Origin: Ruminococcus sp.
Lineage (GTDB): Bacteria; Bacillota; Clostridia; Oscillospirales; Ruminococcaceae
Length of the DNA stretch: 43,328 bases
Assembly (NCBI GenBank): GCA_017961625.1
Contig: JAGCWY010000087.1
Location: 1-43,328, forward strand
Reading direction: 5' to 3'
Below are positions 29,117 through 38,743 of the stretch, one piece after another; the stretch's first letter is position 1; the number at the start of each line of letters is the position of its first letter. The position numbers and the translations under genes were made by a program. The notes below the pieces were generated by a model. It saw only the letters and a program-made list of their open reading frames with translations, did no database searches and had not been told where the DNA came from.

Positions 29117-30970
29117 TTATTCGAAAAATGTCGATATCTTATCAGGATGCTCTCCCGACCAGCCTCTCTCAGGCAGACATGACAAGTATGACATATCGTC
29201 CTCAGAAATGTTGAAACCGAATATATCAAGGTTATCCTTCATTCTTTCCTTTGATGAAGATTTCGGGATAACAGGAATGCCTCTCTGATTAAGATATCTT
29301 AGTAACAGCGCGGCATTTGTACAGCCGTATTTTGCAGCTATTTTCGATATATTATCATCATTTATGAGCTTTGCTCTGCCAAGAGGGCTCCATGCCTGCG
29401 GAAGTATCCCCTCCTTTTTTAGGTACGAAAGGGCATATTCCTGCATATATCCCACATGAAGTTCAAGCTGGTCTACCATAGGACGAATCCGTGCAGTATC
29501 CAAAAGAGGTCTGATATGATGCGGCAAAAAATTAGACAGTCCTATCGCTTTTACTCTTCCCTGCTCATATAACTCCTCCATTGCAGCCCATGAGCCGCTG
29601 ACTTTTTCAAACCATTCCTCATCATTCCCGTCACTCTTAGGCCAGTGTATCAGATACATATCAAGATGATCGGTTTTCAGCTTACGACAGGACTCCTCAA
29701 AAGCTTTCAGCGTTTTTTCTCTGCCAAGATCAGTATGCCATACCTTGCTGCACAGAAATATTTCATCTCTCGGAATACCCGACTTTTCTATAGCTTCACC
29801 GATCTGTTCCTCATTTCCGTAGAACTGCGCCGTATCTATATAGCGATATCCAACATCAAGGGCGTCCATGATAGTTTGAACTCCGCCTTTTTCTGTGGAA
29901 AGATATGAACCGTAGCCTACTGCGGGGATCGCGAATCCGTTAGATAAGATAAACTGTTCTTTTGAGTCGTTATATCCGACTGTATCAAGTATACTATCGA
30001 GGATACGCATATTCTTAGCGGAAAACTCCTCTGTGATATACGGTACTGCTTTTCCTTTTATACATTCGTTCATCTGCTCCATTTCCATACTGTAATTGGA
30101 TTCAGCTGAAACAGTTTCAGTTCGCGTAATTCTTTCGCCGTTTGTATCCTTAACAGTGACCTCAAATGACAGTTCACCCTCACCGTTATACTCAACATCA
30201 GAACGGATATATCCCTTGGAACCGTGTATGAACAGCCGGTCATATCTGTCACAGGAGTCAGTACCAAGTATCATGCCTGCATTGAAGGAAGCTCTTGAAC
30301 CGTCCTCAAATCCTATCATCACAGAAGCCAAATGATCGACTCCCGTACTGCCGAATTCAGCGTCTGCCTTTACATACTTTACAGGTGAATCTATCAGTGA
30401 AAGTATCATAGATGTACAGTAACAGCCTACATCATATATTCCTCCGCCGCCCTGCTCCTTGTGAAGTCTGATATCCTCAGAATAGTCCTGGGTAAGGAAT
30501 GCGGTATCAATATAGTCTACCTTTCCTATCTCGCCCGACGAAATTATCTCCTTGAGGCGGCATATATAAGGGCTGTGGAGATATGCGTAAGCTTCCATAA
30601 GTATAACACCGTTATCCCTTGCTGCTGCAAACATACGACGAAGCTCACCCTCATTCATAGCAAGAGGCTTCTCGCACAATACGTGCTTATGAGCGTTAAG
30701 AGCCTTTATTACCCATTCGCAGTGTAAATCATTCGGCAATGGAATATATACCGCCTCCACCTCTGGATCAGACAGCAGCGCATCATAGCCCTTATAAGCT
30801 TTTTCAAAGCCGAAACGCTCCTTATACGCCTGAGCTTTTTCAAGGCTTCTGCCTGCTATCGCATACAGCTCGCAGCCATTTGCCTTTTGCATACCCGGTA
30901 TCGTACCCCATGACGCAATGCCTGCAGTACCCATAACGCCCCATTTTATGGTTCCTTTTTCGTCAAACAT
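29117..30970 (-). CDS. Fusion of Gfo/Idh/MocA oxidoreductase and aldo/keto reductase
   Basis: A 617-residue two-enzyme fusion. Residues ~8-330 form a Gfo/Idh/MocA dehydrogenase: WGVMGTAGIASWGTIPGM (nucleotide loop), HVLCEKPLAMNE (catalytic Lys) and GGGGIYDVGCYCTS. Residues ~337-617 form an aldo/keto reductase: DTAQFYGNEEQIGEAI (Asp/Tyr), CSKVW (Lys), LIHWP (His) and IPKSSSKERMKDN. The fusion suggests channelled oxidation and reduction of a sugar or polyol (inference). GGAGG decides the start at 30970. It is the last gene in a run of minus-strand carbohydrate genes. NAD(P) dependent, cytosolic. Confidence 0.88.
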   Translation of the reverse strand: MFDEKGTIKWGVMGTAGIASWGTIPGMQKANGCELYAIAGRSLEKAQAYKERFGFEKAYKGYDALLSDPEVEAVYIPLPNDLHCEWVIKALNAHKHVLCEKPLAMNEGELRRMFAAARDNGVILMEAYAYLHSPYICRLKEIISSGEIGKVDYIDTAFLTQDYSEDIRLHKEQGGGGIYDVGCYCTSMILSLIDSPVKYVKADAEFGSTGVDHLASVMIGFEDGSRASFNAGMILGTDSCDRYDRLFIHGSKGYIRSDVEYNGEGELSFEVTVKDTNGERITRTETVSAESNYSMEMEQMNECIKGKAVPYITEEFSAKNMRILDSILDTVGYNDSKEQFILSNGFAIPAVGYGSYLSTEKGGVQTIMDALDVGYRYIDTAQFYGNEEQIGEAIEKSGIPRDEIFLCSKVWHTDLGREKTLKAFEESCRKLKTDHLDMYLIHWPKSDGNDEEWFEKVSGSWAAMEELYEQGRVKAIGLSNFLPHHIRPLLDTARIRPMVDQLELHVGYMQEYALSYLKKEGILPQAWSPLGRAKLINDDNISKIAAKYGCTNAALLLRYLNQRGIPVIPKSSSKERMKDNLDIFGFNISEDDMSYLSCLPERGWSGEHPDKISTFFE

Positions 30971-31053
30971 AAATCGTCCTCCATTATATCTGCTCATACA
31001 GCTTTGATAGTCCGTTGATCATGTTCAGCATTTTCATAAAAGCACTCACATTA

Positions 31054-31566
31054 TCACAGATAAGTTACTGTTTCAGAGAGGGGCTTTCTGCATTCATGGT
31101 TCGGCAGCGGACCTGCTCCTTCAGCCGCGTAGCCAAGATCAAGCAGCATAAGTACTTCCTCATTCTCAGGCAATCCAAGCAAAGACGCTGCCTTGTCGGG
31201 ATCAAAAAAGTTGAGCCAGCAGCTGTCAACACCCTCGTTTGCAGCCGCAAGAGTAAGATGTGTTGCAACGATAGCTGCGTCCTCTACACCTGAATCGCGC
31301 TTGCCGCCGGGGTATGTAAATACCTCGTTCTTATTAAAGGCAACAACAAGCACTGTCGGCGCACCATAGCGGCACGGCGTCAGCTCGTCTATCCTTGCGA
31401 GAAACTCCGCAGACTGTACCACATATATATGCTGCTCCTGAAGATTCTTGGCTGTCGGCGCAAGACGTCCTGCATCAAGAATAGCAGTTAGTTTCTCGCT
31501 TTCGACCTGCTTATTGCTGTATTTCTTGCATGAATAGCGATTTTTTACTACTTCATTGAATTCCAT
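31054..31566 (-). CDS. Nitroreductase-family FMN oxidoreductase
   Basis: A 170-residue flavoprotein of the short nitroreductase type. It shows VVKNRYSCKKYSNKQV (FMN phosphate contact), AGRLAPTAKNLQEQHIYVV, and a C-terminal half with GVDSCWLNFFDPDKAASLLGLPENEEVLMLLDLGYAAEGAGP. Substrates are nitroaromatics, quinones or flavins; physiological substrate unknown. It lies 18 bases behind the cyclase gene and seems to be co-transcribed with it. Confidence 0.88.
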   Translation of the reverse strand: MEFNEVVKNRYSCKKYSNKQVESEKLTAILDAGRLAPTAKNLQEQHIYVVQSAEFLARIDELTPCRYGAPTVLVVAFNKNEVFTYPGGKRDSGVEDAAIVATHLTLAAANEGVDSCWLNFFDPDKAASLLGLPENEEVLMLLDLGYAAEGAGPLPNHECRKPLSETVTYL

Positions 31567-31584
31567 TTGTTTTCCCTCCGTTTT

Positions 31585-32166
31585 TTACTTGATAAGATAT
31601 GCCCTGCACGGTGCTCCGTCGCAACCGTCAAGATTAAGTGGAGCAGCATTCAGAAAATAACGACCCTCGTCAACATCTTTCAGTACGATTCCTTCAAGAA
31701 GTACCACCTCTGCACCAAGAAGTATAAGATGAACTTCTTTGGGAGCATTTTCAGGGCCTACAGTCTGACTTTCGTTGCCAACCAGAAGTATCCCTTTATC
31801 AGCTAATACCTGCGCCGCCTCTTCAGTTACAGTCGCTTTTCCCGCAATTAGTATACGCTGTGCAGCTCCTGCCGCTTCAGCTTTTTCAAGGATCGTAGTT
31901 GCGTCACTTGCCGTGACATCGCCATTATGATGTGCTACAAAGCAGTCTCCTACAAAAGGCACCAGTCCTACCTTGTCAATAGTTTTCCCGTCCTTTATAA
32001 AATGAAACGGTGCATCGACGTGAGTTCCGTTGTGTGCACACATTGAAAACTCCGTAAGATTACATATGTCTCCTTTTTCAATGCTGAGACGTCTCACCAT
32101 ATGAGGACACGGGTCTCCGGGATATACCTTTGATGAAAAAATCTCCTGTGAAATGTCGATAATCAT
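31585..32166 (-). CDS. Cyclase-family (kynurenine formamidase-like) hydrolase
   Basis: A 193-residue metal-dependent hydrolase (PF04199). The metal-binding HNGTHVDAPFHF motif (residues ~43-54) is the family signature. The group includes kynurenine formamidases and other amidases or lactone-type hydrolases. IIDISQEIFSSKVYPGDP at the start and GNESQTVG in the middle are typical. GGGGGGAG before the ATG at 32166 fixes the start; the frame upstream is open but lacks a site. Substrate not predicted. Confidence 0.85.
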   Translation of the reverse strand: MIIDISQEIFSSKVYPGDPCPHMVRRLSIEKGDICNLTEFSMCAHNGTHVDAPFHFIKDGKTIDKVGLVPFVGDCFVAHHNGDVTASDATTILEKAEAAGAAQRILIAGKATVTEEAAQVLADKGILLVGNESQTVGPENAPKEVHLILLGAEVVLLEGIVLKDVDEGRYFLNAAPLNLDGCDGAPCRAYLIK

Positions 32167-32367
32167 TATTACTCCCCCCAATAAATAATAATACTTCAGT
32201 AGATTATTATGCAAATGGACGAAATTAAATATATCAGCCGTTTTGTCACTGATCATATCAGCTAGTCTGAATTGATCCTTAATTAATTTTCAGTTTCACA
32301 GAAATATTTGCTTATTAGGAACAAATCGGATACATTAATTGTTCTGTCTATTTTATTGCTTATTCAA

Positions 32368-33339
32368 TTATTTGTAAGGCTCAATAGTGACGATAGAACC
32401 ATCAGGAGCATAATTAAGTTCAGTGAACTTTACGCATCGTCTGTGATTTATACCATTTGAAAGCTCAGCATCGTGATAGAAAAGATACCATTTTCCCTCG
32501 TACTCAACAATTGAATGATGCGTTGTCCAGCCTATGACCGGCTCCATTAACCTGCCTCTGAATGTAAAAGGTCCTGTAGGCGAATCAGATGTTGCATATA
32601 CCAGATAATGAGTTGTGCCTGTTGAATACGAAAGGTAATATGTACCGTTATATTTATGCATCCACGGTCCTTCAAAATAGCGCCTGTCTTCATCTCCTGC
32701 CAGCAGATCATTTCCATTTTCATCGACAATTCTGACATGGAAGGGCTCTGAAACGAGGGCATTGCAGTCGCTGTTCAGCTGTGCGCAGAAGGGCGTGAGA
32801 GCTGGCTTGTCGCGAGCGGGTTCCTTGCCATTCGGATCAAACTGTCCGGTTACCCATTTTTCAAGCTGACCGCCCCAAAGGCCGCCATAGAACATGTAAA
32901 TTATACCATCATCGTCAACAAATACGCAAGGATCAATACTACAAGTTCCTTTGATGCAATCATCATCAGGTCTGAATGGACCTGTCGGACTCTCACCATG
33001 AGCTGCTCCTATACGGAATATTCCATTTTTATCTCGTGCAGGAAAAATAAGATGATATTTACCATTAGTGTATGCAAGGTCCGGAGCCCACATCTGTTTG
33101 CTGACCCACTTAACATCTTTCATGTGAAGAGCTTCGCCGTTGTCAACACATGGCGATTCTACACTGTCCATTGAAAGAACATGGTAATCTTCCATAAGAT
33201 ACTCATCACCCTCATCATTATCCTCACCATTGTGAGGTATATCATGAGAGGGATAAATGTATATTTTCCCATTGAAAACATGAGCAGATGGGTCTGCAGT
33301 GAAAATATGAGTTATTAAGGGCTTTCTTTGGTTACTCAC
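32368..33339 (-). CDS. GH43 family glycoside hydrolase (arabinofuranosidase/xylosidase type)
   Basis: A 323-residue five-bladed propeller hydrolase. The catalytic triad is visible: general base Asp16 in TADPSAH, pKa modulator Asp136 in CSIDPCVF and acid Glu223 in YFEGPW. GH43 enzymes hydrolyse arabinofuranosyl or xylosyl bonds of arabinoxylan fragments with inversion. No signal peptide is present, so it acts inside the cell on imported oligosaccharides. It has its own promoter, and belongs with the GH120, reductase and DXS-like genes further upstream. Confidence 0.9.
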   Translation of the reverse strand: MSNQRKPLITHIFTADPSAHVFNGKIYIYPSHDIPHNGEDNDEGDEYLMEDYHVLSMDSVESPCVDNGEALHMKDVKWVSKQMWAPDLAYTNGKYHLIFPARDKNGIFRIGAAHGESPTGPFRPDDDCIKGTCSIDPCVFVDDDGIIYMFYGGLWGGQLEKWVTGQFDPNGKEPARDKPALTPFCAQLNSDCNALVSEPFHVRIVDENGNDLLAGDEDRRYFEGPWMHKYNGTYYLSYSTGTTHYLVYATSDSPTGPFTFRGRLMEPVIGWTTHHSIVEYEGKWYLFYHDAELSNGINHRRCVKFTELNYAPDGSIVTIEPYK

Positions 33340-33647
33340 AAGCTATTTCCTCCATATAAATATTTTTTAGAATAATATAACCATCATTAGTATATTATAA
33401 CCTTAATAAAGAATCAAGTCAAATTTTGTCAAATATAAAATTATACAAGATGTTTTGCTATCCACATGAAAGATGGTAAAAAATACTAATTGAAGTGTAT
33501 AGTTTGAGAAATTCCATTTAACTAAACGCTCAAGAATCATACCTTCTGTTTTTCATTGGCATTATTAAGCTTATAAAACAAATTTAACATCCTAGTCACA
33601 TCAGCATATTTGCCTGAAGTATAGATAGCGTATATATATCATTTCCA
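33340..33647. other. Spacer with the GH43 promoter
   Basis: No gene is seen. Apart from the promoter at 33394-33422 the stretch is A/T rich and shows no clear structure. Confidence 0.5.
33394..33422 (-). promoter_or_regulatory. Sigma-A promoter of GH43
   Basis: Minus strand TTGACT (33417-33422), 17-base spacer, TATAAT (33394-33399), about 55 bases before the ATG. Confidence 0.7.
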
Positions 33648-34574
33648 TCAAGGCAGGTATTTTCCAGACGCAAGATATAGCTCATACCAGTCGTGATGCG
33701 TAAGACTTACTTTCACTGCATTACAAGTATCCTTTATATGCTCTGGATTCATTGTACCGATAATCGCCTGTATCTTCGCAGGATGTCGTAATATCCACGC
33801 TATGGCTACAGCTGATTTTGATACTCCCTCACGATCTGCAATTACTGCAAGCGCTTTGTTCAGTTCAGGAAAATCCGGATTGTCAATAAACGTACCGCCA
33901 AACATTCCGAATTGCAGCGGTGACCATGCCTGGATCGTGATATCATTCAAACGACAGTAATCAAGTGCAGAGCCGTCACGATTAATGGAAAATTCTGTAG
34001 TCTTGTTATTCATGTAAAGAGCCTGATCAATCAGTTGTGACTGCTCCAGAGAAAATTGTACCTGATTGAAAACAAGCGGCTGCTTCACATATTTTTTCAG
34101 CAGCTCGATTTGCATTGGCATAAGGTTACTGATCCCGAAAAATCTAACCTTTCCTTCTCTTTCAAGTGTATCAAAAGCCTCTGCGACCTCTTCCGGATCA
34201 AATAACAGATCAGGTCTGTGCAGCAGCAGAGCATCAAGGTACTCGACATTCAAGCGACGCAGACTGTCATCGACACTGGAAAGAATATTCTCCTTAGTCC
34301 AGTCAAATTCATTTCTGTCAAAGCAAAGACCGCACTTGCTTTGGATATAAATGTCTTCACGTTTAATACCTGTCAGCGGAAGAGCCTGTGAAAAGCGTTC
34401 CTCCGCTTCACCGTCTCCGTAGCAGGTAGCGTGATCGAAAAAGTTGATACCGCAGTCATAAGCAGTGCTGATGACATTTGCTGCATCTTCCTTCGATAAA
34501 GCAGGCATTCTCATGCATCCTTGGATGATTGCAGATACATTCTGCGGTCCGTTTACAATATTGAGCATTTTCAT
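33648..34574 (-). CDS. Aldo/keto reductase, YdhF-like
   Basis: A 308-residue NADPH-dependent aldo/keto reductase. The tetrad is present: Asp/Tyr in FFDHATCYGDG (near residues 45-55), Lys in IQSKCGL and His in LLLHRPD. SNLMPMQIELLKKYV and QAWSPLQFG follow the family plan. The close relatives of this subfamily (E. coli YdhF) are oxidoreductases of unclear natural substrate. It starts behind GGAGG and lies 24 bases after the DXS-like gene, with which it is likely co-transcribed. Confidence 0.88.
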   Translation of the reverse strand: MKMLNIVNGPQNVSAIIQGCMRMPALSKEDAANVISTAYDCGINFFDHATCYGDGEAEERFSQALPLTGIKREDIYIQSKCGLCFDRNEFDWTKENILSSVDDSLRRLNVEYLDALLLHRPDLLFDPEEVAEAFDTLEREGKVRFFGISNLMPMQIELLKKYVKQPLVFNQVQFSLEQSQLIDQALYMNNKTTEFSINRDGSALDYCRLNDITIQAWSPLQFGMFGGTFIDNPDFPELNKALAVIADREGVSKSAVAIAWILRHPAKIQAIIGTMNPEHIKDTCNAVKVSLTHHDWYELYLASGKYLP

Positions 34575-34598
34575 TAATAACCTCCTGATTGTAGTTTA

Positions 34599-36356
34599 TT
34601 ATTCTGATCTCAGAGCAGCAATGATTTCTTTTGTTAGTTTTTCAGCAGAGATACCATGCTGGTCAAGTAGTTCCTCAGCCTTGAATTCAGTATGAAATGC
34701 TTTTGAAATACCGTAACATCTTACACGCATATCTGATTCTCCGTAGAAGGCTGCTATGTTTTGACCGTAACCGCCCATGAGTTCACCGTCCTCAATAGTT
34801 ATCACAAGGCGGTGGTCTTTTTTCAGAGAAATAAGCAGTTCTTCATCAACACCGCTGACAAATCTTGGATTTATGACGGTGATATCATCTCCGGTCTGTT
34901 CTTTGACCATGTCAGCGACTTCAAGTGCCATTGTGAGCAGTCCGCTGACTGCGATCAGTGCGATCTTGCTTCCACTGTGTTCGATCTTGCTTTTCAGAAC
35001 GGAATAATCCGTATTATCAGCAACGCCGGTCATTCTGAGCGTATTTACCACTCTTATCGCAACAGGATGCTGCTTCTGAGTCGTTGCATACCTGAACATC
35101 TGCACAAATTCTTCATTGCTTGAAGGTGCAAGATATATCAGATTCGGGATATGTGCGAACATCTGGATATCGCACAATGCAAGATGTGTATTTGAATCTG
35201 AACCGAATACGCCGGGACTCATGATGAGAAATGTTGCAGGACTGTCGTTCAGACAGACGTCGTGCGACATCTGGTCATATGTACGCTGGAAAAACGGTGC
35301 AAATGTTCCAAAGACCGCCGTGCCTCCGTTTTTGGCTATACCGCTTGTCATAGCAACAGCATTTTCTTCTGCAATACCTACATCAATGAACTGCCCGCGC
35401 TTAACATATTCCTCACGTACGCCCTGCACAAAACCAAGTCCCATAGGTGTAGCGGCATTCAGGACAATTGCTTTTTCATTGTTGTCAAGCAGTTCTTTCA
35501 GACAATTGAATACAACGTTTTCTTCACCCTGATACGGGTACAGCGGAGAGCCGTCCTCGATATTGAACGGACCGCCTGCGTGCCAGCGCTCACGCTCCTT
35601 TTCTGCATAAAGAAGACCTTTACCCTTGATCGTATGGATATGGAGCACAATAGGATGATCAATGTTTTTAACACTTTCAAACAGTTCCACGAGCTTAACA
35701 GTGTCATGTCCATCTTCAAGATAACGATAATCCAATCCCATGGCACGAAACAGATTATCTTCGGCATTGCCGTTTGTTTCACGAAGTTTTTTCAGCGTCT
35801 TGTAGAGTCCGCCGTGATTTTCTGCGATGCTCTGGTCATTGTCATTTACAATTATAATGAGATTTCTGTCATACTCACCTGCGTAATCAATTGCTTCGAG
35901 AGCTTCACCGCCTGAAAGTGAACCATCACCGATCAGAGCTATAATATTCTCACTTCGTCCATTCAGATCACGGCCTTTCGCCAGTCCAAGTGCAAGTGAT
36001 ACAGAAGTTGAGGTATGCCCGACAATGAACATATCATGCTCGCTTTCATTAGGGTTGGTAAATCCTGTCACATCATGGAAATGTTCTTCATCCAGATAGG
36101 CTTCCTTTCTGCCAGTAAGGATCTTATGAGGATAGCACTGATGAGAAACATCAAACACGATCTTATCTTTCGGCGAATCAAACACATAATGTAAAGCGAC
36201 CGTTAGTTCAACCACACCAAGATTCGGTCCCTGATGACCACCTGCCTTGCTGAGCTTGTTAATAAGTGCTGAACGTGTTTCATCTGCAAGCGTCTGAAGC
36301 ATGGATACCTCCAGCTTTTTTATATCATCAGGTCCATTTATGTTTTCTAAGTACAT
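34599..36356 (-). CDS. Divergent 1-deoxy-D-xylulose-5-phosphate synthase-like enzyme
   Basis: A 585-residue TPP enzyme of the DXS type. N-terminal AGGHQGPNLGVVELTVALHYVFDSPKDKIVFDVSHQCYPHKILTGR, GHTSTS and the TPP motif LIGDGSLSGGEALEAIDYAG are clear. The catalytic Glu is in GIAEENAVAM. It departs from standard DXS in several places: GPNLG for GSNLG, SPGVFGSDSNTH for the D(R/K)AG.VG.DG.TH loop, and RVVNT for RYPRG. These changes sit around the substrate site, so either it is a normal paralog or it uses another donor/acceptor. It lies between GH120 and an aldo/keto reductase. AAAGGA precedes the ATG at 36356. Confidence 0.75.
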   Translation of the reverse strand: MYLENINGPDDIKKLEVSMLQTLADETRSALINKLSKAGGHQGPNLGVVELTVALHYVFDSPKDKIVFDVSHQCYPHKILTGRKEAYLDEEHFHDVTGFTNPNESEHDMFIVGHTSTSVSLALGLAKGRDLNGRSENIIALIGDGSLSGGEALEAIDYAGEYDRNLIIIVNDNDQSIAENHGGLYKTLKKLRETNGNAEDNLFRAMGLDYRYLEDGHDTVKLVELFESVKNIDHPIVLHIHTIKGKGLLYAEKERERWHAGGPFNIEDGSPLYPYQGEENVVFNCLKELLDNNEKAIVLNAATPMGLGFVQGVREEYVKRGQFIDVGIAEENAVAMTSGIAKNGGTAVFGTFAPFFQRTYDQMSHDVCLNDSPATFLIMSPGVFGSDSNTHLALCDIQMFAHIPNLIYLAPSSNEEFVQMFRYATTQKQHPVAIRVVNTLRMTGVADNTDYSVLKSKIEHSGSKIALIAVSGLLTMALEVADMVKEQTGDDITVINPRFVSGVDEELLISLKKDHRLVITIEDGELMGGYGQNIAAFYGESDMRVRCYGISKAFHTEFKAEELLDQHGISAEKLTKEIIAALRSE

Positions 36357-36511
36357 AATCAATTCCTTTCAACATCCGCTCTTTTGTAACGTCATCTTTT
36401 AGTTTTGTAATGAAACATCCACTAAGGACATATAAACTTTTTATTTCTTAACGTAAACATACTAAATATATTTACCTCATAAACTTATCTCTATTGAAAA
36501 CAAATCATCAT

Positions 36512-38503
36512 TTATATGCAGCAACACAATCCCTCAAACTCATTTCCACCAACAGCAAATGGTCCTGGGATAATATCTGCTCCACGATGTGCTCCTGAAT
36601 AATCAGTATCAAAAACGATATCTCTGCCGTCAGGTGTTTCAAATCTCTGTTCAGGTTCAAATGCCTCACCGAGAGTATCACTTGTAACAAGTCCTGATCT
36701 AAAGTTTCCAATAAGCTCATACACATTTGTTTTCAGAACCGGAATTCCGTTAACGACTTCAATTTCAGCATAAGCTTTTTCATTGCTGACAACGCAGTCC
36801 TTCTCATTTTTACAAGGCTTCGCTCCGCTTAAATACGCATTTCCGCCTGTCCATACAGGCAAGTAGCTCCAGTGATATTTTGCCAGCTCGAACATATCCG
36901 GTGTATCACATTTCATATCAAAGTTTTTGATCCATTCATCATATGTCGGGAAATCGTCAAAAACATGAGTTCCCGTTTCACGGTTATCTTCGGTTCCGTC
37001 TCTTGGAATTGTACCGTATTTCTGAAGGAATATATTGTTATAAAACCTATCATCGCCGTGTAGGATTGTCATAAATCCCATGACTTCGGTACGGTGCGGT
37101 ATGTGATAAGGTGTGAAACGCTGACGCAGCTTTCCTTCAACAACAGAGTCCACTTCTGCATCTATTGCAGTGAATGCACCACAGATAAGATTATGAACAA
37201 GCGCAAGTCCTTCGGTCGGCATTCTAAGCGATACCTCGGACATAAGTATATTATTGTCGATAAGAGTTGGACCGTGGCTGACTTCTACAAATATATCCTG
37301 ACTCATCATACCGCCCTTCATAGGTTTGGCATATTCTGGAAGCTGGTTATCGTGAAGAAGATTCTGTGTAATACGTGTTCCTTGAGCCTCCCAGTCAGTC
37401 CATATACCCATTGTACAGTGATGGATATAGTTTCTGCGCATAGTAACATCTATAGCTGCATGTAGTTTTATGCCTGCTATCTCAGCACCACCGAGTTCCA
37501 TCATATTGTTTATGTGGTGAATGTGGTTATCTTCAATTATTGAAAAAACGCCGCCCATACGTCCTATTATACCGCCCTGTTCACAGTGATGTATATTGTT
37601 CCTGCGTATAATATGGCTTCCTACATTCTTCTTCAACCAACCATGATACTGACCACGGCATACTGCATCACGTTCCATTTGTGTAGGACTCTTAACGTGC
37701 TTATATGTAAAATAATGGTCATTGTCTGCATCATAGTATTTACCGATGCAAATACCTGCACATTTACTGTTGCTGATATCGCAGTCCTCGATTATCCAAC
37801 CTTTTGACCAGTGCGGACCTATCATTCCATCCTGAAATGCCGCAGGAGGTGCCCAAGTAGTTGCAGCTTTGTCTATTTTGAAACCGCTTACGGTGATATA
37901 ACCTATTCCTGTTTTTGATGGCATAAAGCATCTTCGGCGGACATTAATCTCAACCTTTTCCTTATTTGGATCACTTCCCTGAAAATTAGCATAGAAAACA
38001 GTCTTTCCATCCTTTTTCTCAGCATACCATTTATATATGGAATTCTCGGGCTGCCATGAGGTTTCCGTCTTTTGACCAGCAATAACTTCATCTATACTGT
38101 CAGCTTCATAGAAAGCACGATCATTCATGTACAATGCGCCTGTATGTTTCGATTTTTCCGCAAAGTACCAATCCCCATAGACATAAGTAGTGTATGGATC
38201 GTATTCTCCGAATATACTGCTGTCAACTGATGCGGTCCAGACATTATCCTTGTACTGCGTCCAACCAGTAATTATTTCAGCTCCTGTTATTTCGGCACCT
38301 AAAGGTTCTACGCTACGGTAAGATATACGAGCATCTGTTCTTCCTGCATTTTGGGGATCAACATATTCTCGATAAACTCCGGGCATAACCAGTACTTCAT
38401 CACCTGGCAATGCAATTTCTGCCGCATCACTGATTCTTCTGAACGGCATTTCTTTTGATCCATTACCTCCACGTCCTGCGTTGGCATCAACATAAATAAT
38501 CAT
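36512..38503 (-). CDS. GH120 family beta-xylosidase, parallel beta-helix
   Basis: A 663-residue right-handed parallel beta-helix hydrolase matching GH120 (as in Thermoanaerobacterium saccharolyticum XylC). GPHWSKGWIIEDCDISNSKC, EIAGIKLHAAIDVTMRRNYIHHC and GIWTDWEAQGTRITQN are close to the XylC text as I recall it. The catalytic nucleophile is Asp370 in TDWEAQG and the acid/base Glu407 in FVEVSHG, corresponding to XylC Asp382 and Glu405. There is a 14-residue insertion between the two in this protein. No signal peptide: it splits imported xylo-oligosaccharides in the cytoplasm. Strong AGGAGG before the ATG. It heads a minus-strand run of carbohydrate genes. Confidence 0.9.
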   Translation of the reverse strand: MIIYVDANAGRGGNGSKEMPFRRISDAAEIALPGDEVLVMPGVYREYVDPQNAGRTDARISYRSVEPLGAEITGAEIITGWTQYKDNVWTASVDSSIFGEYDPYTTYVYGDWYFAEKSKHTGALYMNDRAFYEADSIDEVIAGQKTETSWQPENSIYKWYAEKKDGKTVFYANFQGSDPNKEKVEINVRRRCFMPSKTGIGYITVSGFKIDKAATTWAPPAAFQDGMIGPHWSKGWIIEDCDISNSKCAGICIGKYYDADNDHYFTYKHVKSPTQMERDAVCRGQYHGWLKKNVGSHIIRRNNIHHCEQGGIIGRMGGVFSIIEDNHIHHINNMMELGGAEIAGIKLHAAIDVTMRRNYIHHCTMGIWTDWEAQGTRITQNLLHDNQLPEYAKPMKGGMMSQDIFVEVSHGPTLIDNNILMSEVSLRMPTEGLALVHNLICGAFTAIDAEVDSVVEGKLRQRFTPYHIPHRTEVMGFMTILHGDDRFYNNIFLQKYGTIPRDGTEDNRETGTHVFDDFPTYDEWIKNFDMKCDTPDMFELAKYHWSYLPVWTGGNAYLSGAKPCKNEKDCVVSNEKAYAEIEVVNGIPVLKTNVYELIGNFRSGLVTSDTLGEAFEPEQRFETPDGRDIVFDTDYSGAHRGADIIPGPFAVGGNEFEGLCCCI

Positions 38504-38581
38504 ATTAGTATACCTCCTGTTCTGTCTTTTATAAAATTTAATTTAAAATATTCAATCATCAATCCGTAACTATACGCATTT

Positions 38582-38610
38582 ATTCTAACATAAAGTTCTA
38601 TAAAATTCAA
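38582..38610 (-). promoter_or_regulatory. Sigma-A promoter of GH120
   Basis: Minus strand TTGAAT (38605-38610), 17-base spacer, TAGAAT (38582-38587), about 75 bases before the GH120 ATG. Confidence 0.6.
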
Positions 38611-38666
38611 TATTATTTTTATAATTTAGGAAAACAACCTCCAATATGTGCGATTCTTCTTTTATC

Positions 38667-38695
38667 TTGACATATCAATTATTATGTGATATAAT
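38667..38695 (+). promoter_or_regulatory. Consensus sigma-A promoter of the HMCES/YedK gene
   Basis: TTGACA (38667-38672), 17-base spacer, TATAAT (38690-38695). About 50 bases before the ATG. Confidence 0.8.
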
Positions 38696-38743
38696 AGCAA
38701 CCAGAACATATATTCTTTTTGTAATGCCAGAGGGGTGATTTCC

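Noticed and set aside
35262..35915. 217-codon frame opposite the DXS-like gene
   Set aside because: Shadow of a real coding frame on the other strand; no ribosome binding site or recognisable domain.
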